From Protula sp. h YS-2021 (taxonomy: Eukaryota > Annelida > Polychaeta > Sabellida > Serpulidae), in contig OX457029.1 in NCBI GenBank assembly GCA_949752745.1, forward strand, positions 47,050,228 to 47,114,227: a stretch of 64,000 nucleotides of DNA, read 5' to 3'. Of the stretch, positions 20,601-31,231 are shown one piece after another. The notes beneath the pieces were generated by a model. The model searched no databases and was not told where the DNA came from. It saw only the letters and a list, made by a program, of their open reading frames with translations. Every line of letters starts with the position of its first letter. Position 1 is the stretch's first letter. Position numbers and translations under genes: made by a program.

Positions 20601-23096
20601 TTATTTATCTTCAATAAGCTTCTGATAAAACTTTACTCTATCGTATGCTTTACTCATACTAACAGGCAGCTCCATTTGTTTCGAAGTAACAATTTTGCCA
20701 TCAGTTAGAGTATATTTACAGAAGAAATATACACGTACCAAGTAAGGTAGAACCATCGCATAATAAGAAAATAAATCATTTCTTAATTGAACTTCAAGGG
20801 CATCTGGTTCTATTTGAGAAGAAATGAAGGAGCTTATTGTGCTATTTCTGATTCTTTGTTCAGTAGATAGACATGCGTTTTTGTCGTCTACTCCTTTGAG
20901 AACTGATTTTATTTTAATACAAATGTCTGTGCCTTGAACCTTACGCAAATCATCAAATTCGGGGTCAATATATTGACACCGAATGCGTGCATCACCTGTT
21001 GTTGTTTCAAGTACGGCTGGCTGTACGATCGGTAGAAAATACGGGTATACTACTGGTACGTCGGAGGTTCCCCGTCCTAATTCGTGGGTTTCTCTCTCGT
21101 TTTCGTAAATAACGTTGCAAGTGATACTTGAATTTACGTTTGGTATTTTGGATATGTGAGAAATTATTTTGCGCAAAGTTGTGTTGTATGAACATGTGTC
21201 TTTAACACAAGAATCTGCTCCAAAAAGAATTTTATTTGCTGTAGGAAAATTTCTATCAAATTTATTGTATACTCCTACACATTTGGCGTGCGTATTGTTA
21301 ATAAACGCAAACGATATTTCATAGGACGTATGTAACGTATATTTATAACGCATAAACGTATATAACAAATGCGATGTTGTTACATATGTACCACCAGCAC
21401 ATGCCACATATTCATATTCTATTGCAAAGGTGTTTACATCGATGGGAGAACTGTCGCCCACAATTGAGTAACTGACCCCATCTATCCTTCCGATTAACGT
21501 AATAAGGATATTTGTCTTACAGCCTGACGGTAGTACACATTTTAATAAAGCTACCGTTTTGGTTTTGTTTATATATGTGTTCGGTAAGGTGGTGATTATC
21601 GGTTTTGATTCACAGAGAGTTATGACTTCTCCAAGAACAACATTGCTCTTCTTATTTCCTATTTCGCAATACATATGACCATCATATCTATTTTTTGGGA
21701 CAACTATTTGGCCTAACATATCGCTGGTGTGTTTTAGATTCCATACAGGGATACATTCATATGTCTCAAAAGGTAATAACTTCTGATAAATTATGCCGTT
21801 CATGGTGAGATCGCGTTCCTCTTGGCGACTTAAAAGATATAGAGACGTCTTAGGTATAAATGTAGAAAATGTACCCAAATACCATAAAACAGGGGAATCT
21901 TCACTTGTGCGTGGGTCTGAAAAGCAAACTAAAAAGTTTAAGATACAATCCAAATTAATAAGGCTTTCTTCTAATGTGTCTGTTTGTACAATCTCCAGTA
22001 GTTGGGGTGTAGGTGGACAGTTTGGTGTACATATTGAGTATCTGCATTCACTTTTAATAAGAAACAACATTTCACCATTCAAACATAAGTTGGTCGAGTT
22101 CAGTGTTACGTAAATAAGCTCAATACTTTTATATTGATCGAATTTACTTACATACACAGCAAACCATTCTCGCATTATTTCGAGGACAGGGCATACAACA
22201 TTACCTTTCACAGTTTTAAAACACTTGTTTCGTGATCGAATATCTATAAGAATTCTACTAGTTTTATTGATTTTGATATTTTCCGACATATTTTCGGGAG
22301 GAAATATCATATGATATACATTGCTAGGTTTATAAATTTGGAGATCATTTGGGGCATCAGTCAATAATACAAAAGGGTCATCATGACTACAATTTTGTAC
22401 TCCTTCAACGTAACTTATTTGATTAAACGGTTTTATTTCTACAGTGCCTCTAGGATTAAATATCGGCTGCTTGTAAACATTGTCCCCAATATGAAAGTAA
22501 ACATGTTTCAATTCTTTTACGGATTTGTGCAGGTCGTTATATGGTGCTTTGTTGCTCATATCTATGTTTTCTATTTTACACATCTGTATCAAGTCTTTGC
22601 CATGATCTTGAACTTCAAGGTGTAAATGCGCTTCATTCCACACGGTGTCATTTCCAATCAATGCGAAATTGTTCTGTAAATATTTGGATGAAGATGTGTG
22701 TAGAGTATGAGTGTAGTTATTTTTAAGTGCATAAAATATGCACTGCCACTCACCATAGTCTTCCTCGGCCATATTTATTTTGTTCACATTAAAAATATAT
22801 CTCTCTGCCAAAACAGAGCATTTAAATCTGTAATTGTCTGGTAAAGAAAACTGTTGATCAACCCCACAATTATCCTTTTCCGTTTCATATGTGTATACCG
22901 TGATCACATTATGACTTAATCTGCTGTTTGTAACAGTCAGTTGAAAAGGCCTCCATATTTCTCTGATCTCGATAGAGCATTGTACATTCAACGAGTTCGT
23001 GCTTCTGTTTATAGTTATGCTTATATCAGTGTGGAGGGATGACGTTGTGAAAGTAAGTGCATAAAATACAGTCAAAACATTGCTAATGTGTACCAT
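20601..23096 (-). CDS. Large secreted or surface glycoprotein with Ig-like domains
   Basis: 831 aa with an N-terminal signal peptide (about 1-20), many Asn-X-Ser/Thr sites and many Cys, but no obvious transmembrane segment at the C-terminus, so probably secreted or peripherally attached. The first domain shows the classic Ig ending DYGEWQC (C119) paired with C40. A second Ig-like pattern is YDGHMYCEIGN (about 470). Later repeats around Cys-x-Tyr/Cys patterns, including the last one (YFFCKYTLTDGK), suggest several Ig or FN3-like folds in a row. Possible roles are receptor binding or decoy of host signalling molecules; both are inference. Confidence 0.85.
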   Translation of the reverse strand: MVHISNVLTVFYALTFTTSSLHTDISITINRSTNSLNVQCSIEIREIWRPFQLTVTNSRLSHNVITVYTYETEKDNCGVDQQFSLPDNYRFKCSVLAERYIFNVNKINMAEEDYGEWQCIFYALKNNYTHTLHTSSSKYLQNNFALIGNDTVWNEAHLHLEVQDHGKDLIQMCKIENIDMSNKAPYNDLHKSVKELKHVYFHIGDNVYKQPIFNPRGTVEIKPFNQISYVEGVQNCSHDDPFVLLTDAPNDLQIYKPSNVYHMIFPPENMSENIKINKTSRILIDIRSRNKCFKTVKGNVVCPVLEIMREWFAVYVSKFDQYKSIELIYVTLNSTNLCLNGEMLFLIKSECRYSICTPNCPPTPQLLEIVQTDTLEESLINLDCILNFLVCFSDPRTSEDSPVLWYLGTFSTFIPKTSLYLLSRQEERDLTMNGIIYQKLLPFETYECIPVWNLKHTSDMLGQIVVPKNRYDGHMYCEIGNKKSNVVLGEVITLCESKPIITTLPNTYINKTKTVALLKCVLPSGCKTNILITLIGRIDGVSYSIVGDSSPIDVNTFAIEYEYVACAGGTYVTTSHLLYTFMRYKYTLHTSYEISFAFINNTHAKCVGVYNKFDRNFPTANKILFGADSCVKDTCSYNTTLRKIISHISKIPNVNSSITCNVIYENERETHELGRGTSDVPVVYPYFLPIVQPAVLETTTGDARIRCQYIDPEFDDLRKVQGTDICIKIKSVLKGVDDKNACLSTEQRIRNSTISSFISSQIEPDALEVQLRNDLFSYYAMVLPYLVRVYFFCKYTLTDGKIVTSKQMELPVSMSKAYDRVKFYQKLIEDK

Positions 23097-23305
23097 CCTT
23101 ATAATTTTTATTTTATTTTATTGGCTTTGGTACATATTTCTGATTTTAACATCTAAAAGTCCTTTTTGAAATTTTTAATATTTGTTAATATTTTGAAAAA
23201 AAAAAAGAAATATTTGCCGAACTACACATTGAATATATATTTTGTTATATTTTTTTTATCATTCGCCGACATATGACGAGAAAGGTTTTTTTTTTTGTTT
23301 TCCAT

Positions 23306-25621
23306 TTAGCTATACACTTCTATAAATAAACCTAATAATTTGTCATAAAGCGAAAATCCTTTCCCATCAACTGTAACCACATCATCCAAAACATTTAAAA
23401 TTGCATTGATTAATTCATGGCTATACTGGCGTTTAGCAACATACTCATTAAAGAATGGAATTATGTACGCTTCGATAGAAGTAGCACTTATGCGTGCTGC
23501 TATTCTTTGACCATTTTGTGTGAAGCGGTCATTCGATAGGATAAATATACGATCAATCAACATCTGCCATTTTTCTTTTAAGGCGTCTGACAGAGTGGTT
23601 TCCATGGCGTTCTGAGAAGGAAATTGAACGTTAAGAAATCTTCTCTCAAAAACTGTTTCAGACGACCTGTTGAAACCATGGCCATCTATAATTTTTTTAA
23701 TACGTTCCTCGTCTTCTTGTGTTTTTGGATTTACATCGAGTACATATAGAGATGGAGAATCGATTACGGCTTGTCGCCCAATTTCATCTTTTTCAATGTC
23801 TTTCTTCACATAAGACGGCATCACATCATCATACATCCATTCATGTGGTAAAGCTATATTTTTTTCATTCAGTATAGGCAATGTGTATACATCAGTAAAA
23901 AATGGAATAATATACAAATTATATTTGTTCAGTAATTCTTTATAAGTATCGTAGCTATCAACATTATTTTGAGTTTTCGTCTCCTGTCTTGAAAAAGAAT
24001 ATAAATAATTTAAAAAGGCATCCTTAATTTCATTACCAGAAATATGTGAGCTGTCACTATCCCTATTTATACGGGATATTAAATTTAACAGATTTACCCT
24101 TTCTTCGTCATTGTCGGCAGTTTTTTGCAAATTCTCCAGAACTGAATTCTGAAACGATTCCAAAATGTGTTTGTAACGTTCTATGATACCTTTCTTCTCT
24201 TCAACAGTTTTCTTGAGAAGGACAATTTCATTTTCTAAAGTTTTTTCTTTTGCAACTGCTAACTTGTATCGGCGATTCACATTCCGCTGGTCACATATTA
24301 ACCGTAGTAATTCTTTCGACAGAGTGTCATTATGACTAGTAACAGTTTTATTCTTTTCATATAGTTTTTGTATTTGTTGATATAGTTGCTTTTCTTGGAG
24401 GTGGTTCACCAGCATATCTTCGTTCCGTTTCATAAGTTTTGGGTCGCCACCATGAATGCGACTACTGTGTTGTAGCTCGACAGGAACACATTTATTTAAT
24501 AAAGTCGTCACATGTCCGACGTCTTCTATACTGTTTGCAACTTTAAAAAAATTTTGAACAACATTTTCAAGGTCGGTCTGTGCCATAAGTGTTTGATGTA
24601 TTGATTCAATTTCTCTTTTTAAAAAAGCAGTATCATTTGGCAGAGAGTTCTCATCGTCATTGGTAATTGTTGTTTCTGAAGGTTCATTAACTGTAACACT
24701 TCGTTTGCGACGTAATTCATCAATAAAGGATAAGGTTTTCTCCTTTTCCTCGCGTATGGCGCCTAAAAAGTCGCTGTTTTCTTTTGTTATTGTTGAAGTT
24801 ACGACGACATTTGTTTGAGTTAGCTTTTTAATACATTGGTGCTTACGTTTATTCGCTGCATATCCGTACAAATATTCATCTTGCATCATGTCGAGAAATA
24901 CAGGTCGACATGTTACGTCAACTTCTTGATCATTAAAACTCCACAGTAGAATAGTCTCACCGGCATAGTTTGTGCACGTGTAAACATCGTCACATATAGA
25001 CAATAGAATGTGTTTTTGTATGTAACTATAATCAGCGATTTCGAAAGAAGATAGCTTGTAATGAAGTAGGTTACAATAATTACTGATAAAAGTCCTCATA
25101 TTAGTAACATCAAACAACACCGGAAATGTCTCATTAGAGACAACCACGGGAATGGTTCCAAGGGAAAAGAAAACACGTAAAGCTCTTTTAAACATAGATT
25201 CTATAGTCTTTAAGATGTCAAAAAAATTAGTCATATAAAAATGATTATTTACATCCAATATTATCTTTTCAATTCGTGCACGACGTTCTTCCTCTACGGT
25301 TTTCCCAACATGAAACGTGTTAGGGTATATTATATTTATTTGATGCAAGACATCATAAAACACCATTAACTTTAAAACTACACACAATTCATCAATGTGT
25401 TTAAAAACATCAGAAGAATAGGGACTGAAGTAGGTCTGGCGTCTTTGAAACGCAAAATTTAATGCACATTCAGAAACTGGAGAAGGATGTATTATCCATC
25501 CGATGTTTGGCTTTTTGGTGCACTTTTTAACACCCATATGTTTCTGGAAGACATCTTTTATTTTATGTGCTCTGGGGTAATGATCTCTGTGAACAAATAC
25601 ATGTCTTCCCTGTGTATCCAT
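23306..25621 (-). CDS. Large coiled-coil protein of unknown function
   Basis: 771 aa. Two globular regions (about 1-270 and 560-771) flank a long charged coiled coil (about 400-505) with heptad Leu/Ile spacing. A shorter charged helix lies near 280-300. No signal peptide or membrane segment. Its ATG lies 3 nt after the stop of the upstream membrane-protein gene, so the two are probably co-transcribed. Tegument or portal-type structural protein are both possible; I recognise no motif. Confidence 0.88.
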   Translation of the reverse strand: MDTQGRHVFVHRDHYPRAHKIKDVFQKHMGVKKCTKKPNIGWIIHPSPVSECALNFAFQRRQTYFSPYSSDVFKHIDELCVVLKLMVFYDVLHQINIIYPNTFHVGKTVEEERRARIEKIILDVNNHFYMTNFFDILKTIESMFKRALRVFFSLGTIPVVVSNETFPVLFDVTNMRTFISNYCNLLHYKLSSFEIADYSYIQKHILLSICDDVYTCTNYAGETILLWSFNDQEVDVTCRPVFLDMMQDEYLYGYAANKRKHQCIKKLTQTNVVVTSTITKENSDFLGAIREEKEKTLSFIDELRRKRSVTVNEPSETTITNDDENSLPNDTAFLKREIESIHQTLMAQTDLENVVQNFFKVANSIEDVGHVTTLLNKCVPVELQHSSRIHGGDPKLMKRNEDMLVNHLQEKQLYQQIQKLYEKNKTVTSHNDTLSKELLRLICDQRNVNRRYKLAVAKEKTLENEIVLLKKTVEEKKGIIERYKHILESFQNSVLENLQKTADNDEERVNLLNLISRINRDSDSSHISGNEIKDAFLNYLYSFSRQETKTQNNVDSYDTYKELLNKYNLYIIPFFTDVYTLPILNEKNIALPHEWMYDDVMPSYVKKDIEKDEIGRQAVIDSPSLYVLDVNPKTQEDEERIKKIIDGHGFNRSSETVFERRFLNVQFPSQNAMETTLSDALKEKWQMLIDRIFILSNDRFTQNGQRIAARISATSIEAYIIPFFNEYVAKRQYSHELINAILNVLDDVVTVDGKGFSLYDKLLGLFIEVYS

Positions 25622-25624
25622 TAT

Positions 25625-26236
25625 TTACTTTTTATTTTGTTTGTGACGATACATTAGATACTTTATAAGTATTATAAAGAAGGGGACACCAACCGTAAAT
25701 ATAAGTATGATTGCACTCACGACCATTACTAGTGTTATAACGTTAGGAATTGCTAAATTGATAGTTGTTTTAGAAAAGTAATTAGTTCCAAAAATGGTAC
25801 CTAAAATATTTGCACCAACAAACAATACTTTCTTATTGGTAGTTTCATATGGTAATACAAAGCGATAGGGTTTGTCCTTTTCATCTATTATAGTACACAC
25901 AATGCCACCAATATATAAAATGCTATCTAAAACTTCATCTGTGGTAGGCACATTGAAAGAGTATTGAATACTGTCGTTGATATAGCGGTATGAAAATGTG
26001 TCACATATCCCGAAATCACCATACGTACAATAAATTGTAGCAAAAAACGAATCTGGTCTCTTGTAGATGTTTCCTTCAACAAATGAGTTGCAAGATTCTT
26101 CTGAAAAGTTTATTTTCTTAATCGAACCAGCTATTTCAATCTGGCTCTCCTCATTTGGAATAGGTATAAAATCACTACTATGTACGCAAAGGGCATCGCA
26201 TAATACCAAAGAAATTAGAACGGTAATGTAATACAT
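25625..26236 (-). CDS. Small type I membrane glycoprotein
   Basis: 203 aa: signal peptide (about 1-17), ectodomain with five Cys and some N-glycosylation sites, one long transmembrane segment (about 163-193) and a short basic tail RHKQNKK. Sits directly upstream of the coiled-coil gene, 3 nt apart. Probably an envelope protein; partner unknown. Confidence 0.85.
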   Translation of the reverse strand: MYYITVLISLVLCDALCVHSSDFIPIPNEESQIEIAGSIKKINFSEESCNSFVEGNIYKRPDSFFATIYCTYGDFGICDTFSYRYINDSIQYSFNVPTTDEVLDSILYIGGIVCTIIDEKDKPYRFVLPYETTNKKVLFVGANILGTIFGTNYFSKTTINLAIPNVITLVMVVSAIILIFTVGVPFFIILIKYLMYRHKQNKK

Positions 26237-26389
26237 AATTTTCTATTCTATACTTCAAAATCTTGGAATATTTCAACAACATTCAAGCAAAGCCGCACAT
26301 GCGAACCCTGTTAAAAACGTGGAAATAATCTCACGAAATGAACAAACAAAAAACGACAGGAAAACGAGAATGAAATAGTAAAAAAAATG

Positions 26390-27262
26390 TTACGCCCATT
26401 TTATAAACTTTCCCTTTAAAATTAAAGGAGTTATTGCTTTAAAAATTTCGCTGAATAAATCTCTTTGCAACAGTTTTTCATAAATACATAACGTTACAAT
26501 AGGAAGTTGAAGAAAGACCTGTTTATTTTTATGTCGATGCTTTAAGATAACAAATGTTTGATTTTGCCACCTAAACTGACTAAGTTTCTTATAAAAAGTT
26601 TCGCTTATACCGTTTATTGATGGTAATTCAAATTTGTATATACATGTGCGATATTTACACACACTGTGGTAGAGTTTTAAATAGAAGATTTCTTCGTTAA
26701 ATTCATTTAAGCCACGTAAGTCTTTATCTACCACCCATGCCCCACCCTTTCCTACTTCGGAAATAAATTGCTGAACAATGGGAGGACAATCATCGCCTAA
26801 ATTTAGTGTCACACGGTGGTTTTGAAGGTTTGTATCAGAAAAAACAAATACAGGAACAACTTGCCATATACCAAGTCGCAAGATACAAACCCTGTCAATA
26901 TCTCGAACCTGATAGGGAGCAGATGTTCGTTCACTTAACCAAGTAAATGCGACGTCTGATAATAACAATTCTGATGCACTGACAACTATAAATGGTGGTG
27001 ATTTGAAATATTCACATAAAGATTTGAAATAATGCATTAGGCTAATTGATTGATCTAACAAAACTGGTTTTAAGCGCTGTTGCATTTCACTGCCGGTTAT
27101 TTGGCATCCTTTGCCGTAAATAATTTCTGCAAATCGGCGATATGGATCTTCCATATTGACTAAATTATATCCTCCTTCTAACGTGTCTATATAAGGGCAT
27201 TTTTCAGCACGCCATTGAACTTTTGATAAAAATAAAAAGATATTATCGTCCTCCATATTCAC
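26390..27262 (-). CDS. Protein of unknown function, 290 aa
   Basis: Globular, no signal peptide or membrane segment. M3 (MEDDN) is an alternative start. A strand-rich part (about 165-185, IWQVVPVFVF) and a C-terminal helical part are visible. I recognise no family. Transcribed leftward with the two genes downstream; its own upstream gap is 378 bp and may contain the promoter. Confidence 0.82.
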   Translation of the reverse strand: MNMEDDNIFLFLSKVQWRAEKCPYIDTLEGGYNLVNMEDPYRRFAEIIYGKGCQITGSEMQQRLKPVLLDQSISLMHYFKSLCEYFKSPPFIVVSASELLLSDVAFTWLSERTSAPYQVRDIDRVCILRLGIWQVVPVFVFSDTNLQNHRVTLNLGDDCPPIVQQFISEVGKGGAWVVDKDLRGLNEFNEEIFYLKLYHSVCKYRTCIYKFELPSINGISETFYKKLSQFRWQNQTFVILKHRHKNKQVFLQLPIVTLCIYEKLLQRDLFSEIFKAITPLILKGKFIKWA

Positions 27263-27640
27263 ATTGATACATTATTTGGAAAACATCTTCATTTGATTGT
27301 CTTTAGGTTTGTTTTGTTTTGCTCGTCCTCATAAAGTCTAATGTATAAACACCGCGAAAATGAGGGGTTTCTTTGTTGGTTGTTTCTAGTTATAACCCAT
27401 GGCTTCGTGATATGGCTACTGTCTCTGTTCACACAGTACTCTAAGAATCACACAAGGTAATAGAGATAGTTACATCAACATTGTTTCTCGCATCTGTATT
27501 TTTTGTGGTTACCTCACTAAATAGATTAATCAATATAGTGTGACCACCTTATGGGTTTATCGAGTTGTTACGCAAACTGTTAAAGTTAGTAGGTCGTTTG
27601 CTTTGTTGCGAACGTAATGGAATCTGTTTGTTGGCAGTTA
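27263..27640. other. Intergenic region, 378 bp
   Basis: Unique AT-rich sequence. A segment near 27539-27580 (GTGTGACCACCTTATGGGT, then GAGTTGTTACG) may be a very decayed copy of the dispersed element; I would not rely on it. No ORF. Confidence 0.4.
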
Positions 27641-28360
27641 TCAAGTCCATTCATCCATTAAAGGTAGTTGTTCACTATCTCGCCTATATCTACATTCTTT
27701 GTTTTTATTAATGCTTGTCTCTCGTGAAGTGGTTGCTTTTGGTTGATTTTTTGTTTCGGGGGTTATTCCCGACGCGGTTAATAAACCGCCCGCCACTTGC
27801 CCTTCTTCAATTGCACACATCATATCAGCAAATGAGTTTTCCAAAATGTTTCTTTCAACATGTATGGGTAGAGTTAATACAGCCATTGTTTGAAACACAG
27901 CTGGCTTAATTTTTAACGCTTCTTTTATCGTAACATCTATACCGTTAATAGAAATGTTACTCATATCAGAAAAAGGCTGCAGCAAATCATTGTTATGATA
28001 AAGCTCAACCAATCTTGAAAACATATCTGGATCAACGTTCGGATTTGTACACAAACTATACAAGATTGAATCAGCTTGTTCAGTGCTAAAATTCATTTCT
28101 GTCAACATATTATGAGCAAAAAGTAGAGTTTTATGATATCCATGAATTTCTTTTTTAATCATATCGAACTGGTCCCGTGCTTTATTCTTACTATTAATGA
28201 AAAAGGACTTTCGAAGTGATTCGTTCACATGTTTGTAAGACAATTTTTTCGCATCAAATGCATCTTTTAAGATAAGAAGAGCGTTAATTTGATCTTCATA
28301 CCAAAGATTAGCCACTTGCATTAAAACAAGGAAAATTTTATTAATTACTTCTGATATCAT
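27641..28360 (-). CDS. Mostly helical protein of unknown function
   Basis: 239 aa using the ATG at 28360, the residue MISEVIN start. This ATG and that of the divergent gene share CATG (28358-28361), so the two start codons overlap. A longer in-frame start at 28423 would lie inside the other gene and is less likely. The protein is helical in its first 200 residues, with a hydrophilic, basic tail (ETSINKNKECRYRRDSEQ). Not recognised. Confidence 0.82.
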   Translation of the reverse strand: MISEVINKIFLVLMQVANLWYEDQINALLILKDAFDAKKLSYKHVNESLRKSFFINSKNKARDQFDMIKKEIHGYHKTLLFAHNMLTEMNFSTEQADSILYSLCTNPNVDPDMFSRLVELYHNNDLLQPFSDMSNISINGIDVTIKEALKIKPAVFQTMAVLTLPIHVERNILENSFADMMCAIEEGQVAGGLLTASGITPETKNQPKATTSRETSINKNKECRYRRDSEQLPLMDEWT

Positions 28361-29981
28361 GGCTGATGATCGGTTTGCAGATTTCACGTTAAGTATTTTG
28401 AGTGGTAACGATGATTGTTTCATTCCCTACGTCTTAGAGTACTGTAAAATGTGGTGTAATACGGAAATAATCAGCGAAGGTTGTAGTGTGTGCTTAACTA
28501 TATTTAAATTAGGTGACAGATGTAAAGAACTAACGGCTGACTTACATCATTATGCATTACGAATGCCATTGTCTCTTCCAGGAATAATTCTAACATGGTA
28601 CTATATGGCAAAAACATGCGATTTAAGTGTAGATGATGCGTGTATGAATGATCCGTTCTCTATTTTTAATCATTTATTTTTAAATATGTGCAAAAATATC
28701 CCGCTCACATCGACAGTGATGACAAACGTTATGAGCGACTTCTTAAACGTTCAATATAAACTACAGAAGCTACGAGATGAAGATAGCGGTGGTGATAATG
28801 ATGACGACGATGAAATGGCCAGAAAATCCAGGAAATTAATTATAAAAGAAAATAAAATTGTTTTTGACCTTTTGCTGAAAAACACAAAACAAGGTGGTTG
28901 CTATGGTTACGATGATATGAAACATTCTCGGTGTATATATGCTAATACAGGCAAATGTGATATTTTGGCATCTTCTGGAGGTCTCAAGATAGATCATAGA
29001 TATAACATAAATCCAGAATGGGTTAAAGATAACACAGATGATTTTATTGATTTTTATTCAGATGAATGGCAAACAAAATATAATCCTGTTTTTCACACAA
29101 ATAGTAACCTGAATGTAGTATTTCCAGAAACCAAAGAAATAATAAAGGTGTCATTATTTCACAGACAACGTGATTATATAGATATGTTAGAAGCTAGAAA
29201 GCGTGTTATATATGATAACTATGAAAATCGTATAACTGCAATAAAACGCTGTGTGGTGACATTAACACGTATTCACGACATATGCTTAGGTTGTGATGGA
29301 TTGTTTGATAAGATTACGCCAGCACTTCACGATTGTTTGTGGTGTACGTTATGTATTAGTCCTCACATGATGTGGATTGTGCAGGATTTAATAGCAATGG
29401 CTCGCGTAAAGATCAAAGACTGCGGTGTGTCGGTCCTTGCTAAAAAGGATGGACATCTGTTAGTGGGTGACGATGCTATACGTAGTAAATATACGTATGC
29501 AACCGCAGATGAAAGTGAGGAGCAAGAAAAATACAGAAATATGCTAACTACTCACGACATAAGACGCCGCGGTAGGCGGCGGGAAGATAGAAAACCTGTT
29601 ATCGATAAACGCCAATCCAAAACATACTTTTCCTTAGATTTTGAAGGCGAACGTCTCTCCTATGAATCACTAAGCGCGGTACACTATGAGTGGGTAAATC
29701 AAAAATACCCATTTTTAGGAGATGACCTTATATTAAGCAACCTGAGAGAAATATCAGAGCACTTGAAATTAGACGCTGACATATTATGTGTCTGTAATAA
29801 GAGGAGATTGTTCTACGCCAGCGATATTTTTATAAACCCTCATCACGTGTGTCTTTTACCTTTCACAATAAAAAGTGCAAAATGTCATATAGAACATAAG
29901 GGTCTCGTTGGTCGAAGAGATGTATTATCGTCACAGGTGTTTAACATAGCAGCACGTCATCATATATCTCTTCACATTTGA
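28359..29981 (+). CDS. Cys-rich protein of unknown function, 540 aa
   Basis: Contains an acidic run GGDNDDDDE (about 146-154), a basic patch RRRGRRRED (about 405-413) and several Cys pairs, the clearest CLGCDGL and CLWCTLC (about 310-335), which could bind zinc. The C-terminus has a strand-rich segment ILCVCNKRRLFYASDIF. Divergent and start-overlapping with 27641-28360; its stop abuts the stop of the convergent gene at 29982. Cys-rich packaging proteins such as HSV UL32 are a conceivable analogue, without evidence. Confidence 0.85.
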   Translation: MADDRFADFTLSILSGNDDCFIPYVLEYCKMWCNTEIISEGCSVCLTIFKLGDRCKELTADLHHYALRMPLSLPGIILTWYYMAKTCDLSVDDACMNDPFSIFNHLFLNMCKNIPLTSTVMTNVMSDFLNVQYKLQKLRDEDSGGDNDDDDEMARKSRKLIIKENKIVFDLLLKNTKQGGCYGYDDMKHSRCIYANTGKCDILASSGGLKIDHRYNINPEWVKDNTDDFIDFYSDEWQTKYNPVFHTNSNLNVVFPETKEIIKVSLFHRQRDYIDMLEARKRVIYDNYENRITAIKRCVVTLTRIHDICLGCDGLFDKITPALHDCLWCTLCISPHMMWIVQDLIAMARVKIKDCGVSVLAKKDGHLLVGDDAIRSKYTYATADESEEQEKYRNMLTTHDIRRRGRRREDRKPVIDKRQSKTYFSLDFEGERLSYESLSAVHYEWVNQKYPFLGDDLILSNLREISEHLKLDADILCVCNKRRLFYASDIFINPHHVCLLPFTIKSAKCHIEHKGLVGRRDVLSSQVFNIAARHHISLHI

Positions 29982-30527
29982 TCAATGTGGCGGTGGCTGG
30001 TGCACATGCCTCTTGTATACACAGATCTGTGTATTCAACTCATGGTCATCTTCATGGCGTGAAATAGTGAACTCTCTGTATTGACGCATCTTACACATTG
30101 CAATATCTCGAACGTCTCTGTTTGCAAATTCCACATAAACGTAATATTCTGATTCACCCATCCACCTCACTTGTTTTGGTTTTATAACAGTATAGAGATC
30201 TAGAATATATTCCTCTTTTATATGGCGGCGAATTCTGTTTACTATTTTCACCATAAGTACATCTGGGGACTGCTCTCTGTCATAGAATTCTTTACTGATG
30301 TTTTTGATTATACAAGATGACGAGAACTGACCATACATACATAAATACGTGCCATGATTCTTTGTTTTAGTAAAATATGGGTCACGTGTTTGTTCGGTAT
30401 CACATGTTCTCGTATTTTTTGCTACATATTCATCTTTTCGCGTAAAGTATCTTTCAATATTGCTAGCTCCTCTGTCAACACAACCACGCATGTGGGTACT
30501 ATTCATCGAGTCGAAATTTCTTGCCAT
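29982..30527 (-). CDS. Basic protein of unknown function, 181 aa
   Basis: N-terminal 60 residues polar, followed by an alpha/beta-type region (about 65-165) including YYVYVEFANRDVRDIAMCKM, which looks like the end of a small RNA-binding-type fold but is too vague to call. No signal peptide or membrane segment. Stop codon directly adjoins that of the convergent 540-aa gene, with no gap. Confidence 0.8.
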   Translation of the reverse strand: MARNFDSMNSTHMRGCVDRGASNIERYFTRKDEYVAKNTRTCDTEQTRDPYFTKTKNHGTYLCMYGQFSSSCIIKNISKEFYDREQSPDVLMVKIVNRIRRHIKEEYILDLYTVIKPKQVRWMGESEYYVYVEFANRDVRDIAMCKMRQYREFTISRHEDDHELNTQICVYKRHVHQPPPH

Positions 30528-31231
30528 ACCATCCGCTGTTGGGTTTTCATAAACACTTGGGGGGTTTATATTTTAATGTAGTGTACTTTCGCAGTAGATG
30601 CCCACCCCTTTTCGCAAAAAGAGTATCTTTCTTTGTATATCCACCATCAAATGCTTACGAAATATAAAACTCCTTGTTTTTGTTTCGTCTGTGGGTTTTT
30701 GTTTTGAGCTTGTTCTGTTCTTTGCTATATCCCTTCTTTATAGTTATTCCAAAGACCACTACCATCTTCCTGTTTAATTGTGCAGCACTTCATATATATA
30801 TATATATATATATATACTTTACCAACATGTCTCTGAATAATTGGCAAAAAAAAAAGTAACACAAAGAAAACTTAGATATATTTTGTTTTTTAAATCATGC
30901 ATACCGTTTGTCCTTTCCATATATTTCATTGAGAAGGACGCCATTAAGTGGTCCAGGAATTTACACACACACACACATATATATATGAGCGGGAATAGGA
31001 ATAAGACATTGTTATAGAGAAAGCGAAAGGGATAACTGTTGTACAGGAAATAATTTGCTTAAATATTAATGGGATAACAGAATACTATAAAATTACTTAA
31101 GAATAAACTTTTTAAAAAGCCAAATTTACTTAAGAATAAACTGTTACAAAAAAAACTTAAAATTTTTAGTCTTAAATGTAGAGTGAAAAATATCTCAGAC
31201 AGTTAATATTGAGCGAAACAAGGACATAAAA
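30528..31231. other. Intergenic region with microsatellites, 704 bp
   Basis: Holds an (AT)n tract at about 30792-30816 and a (CA)n/(TA)n tract at about 30962-30986. The rest is AT-rich without ORFs that look real. No dispersed element seen. Confidence 0.7.
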
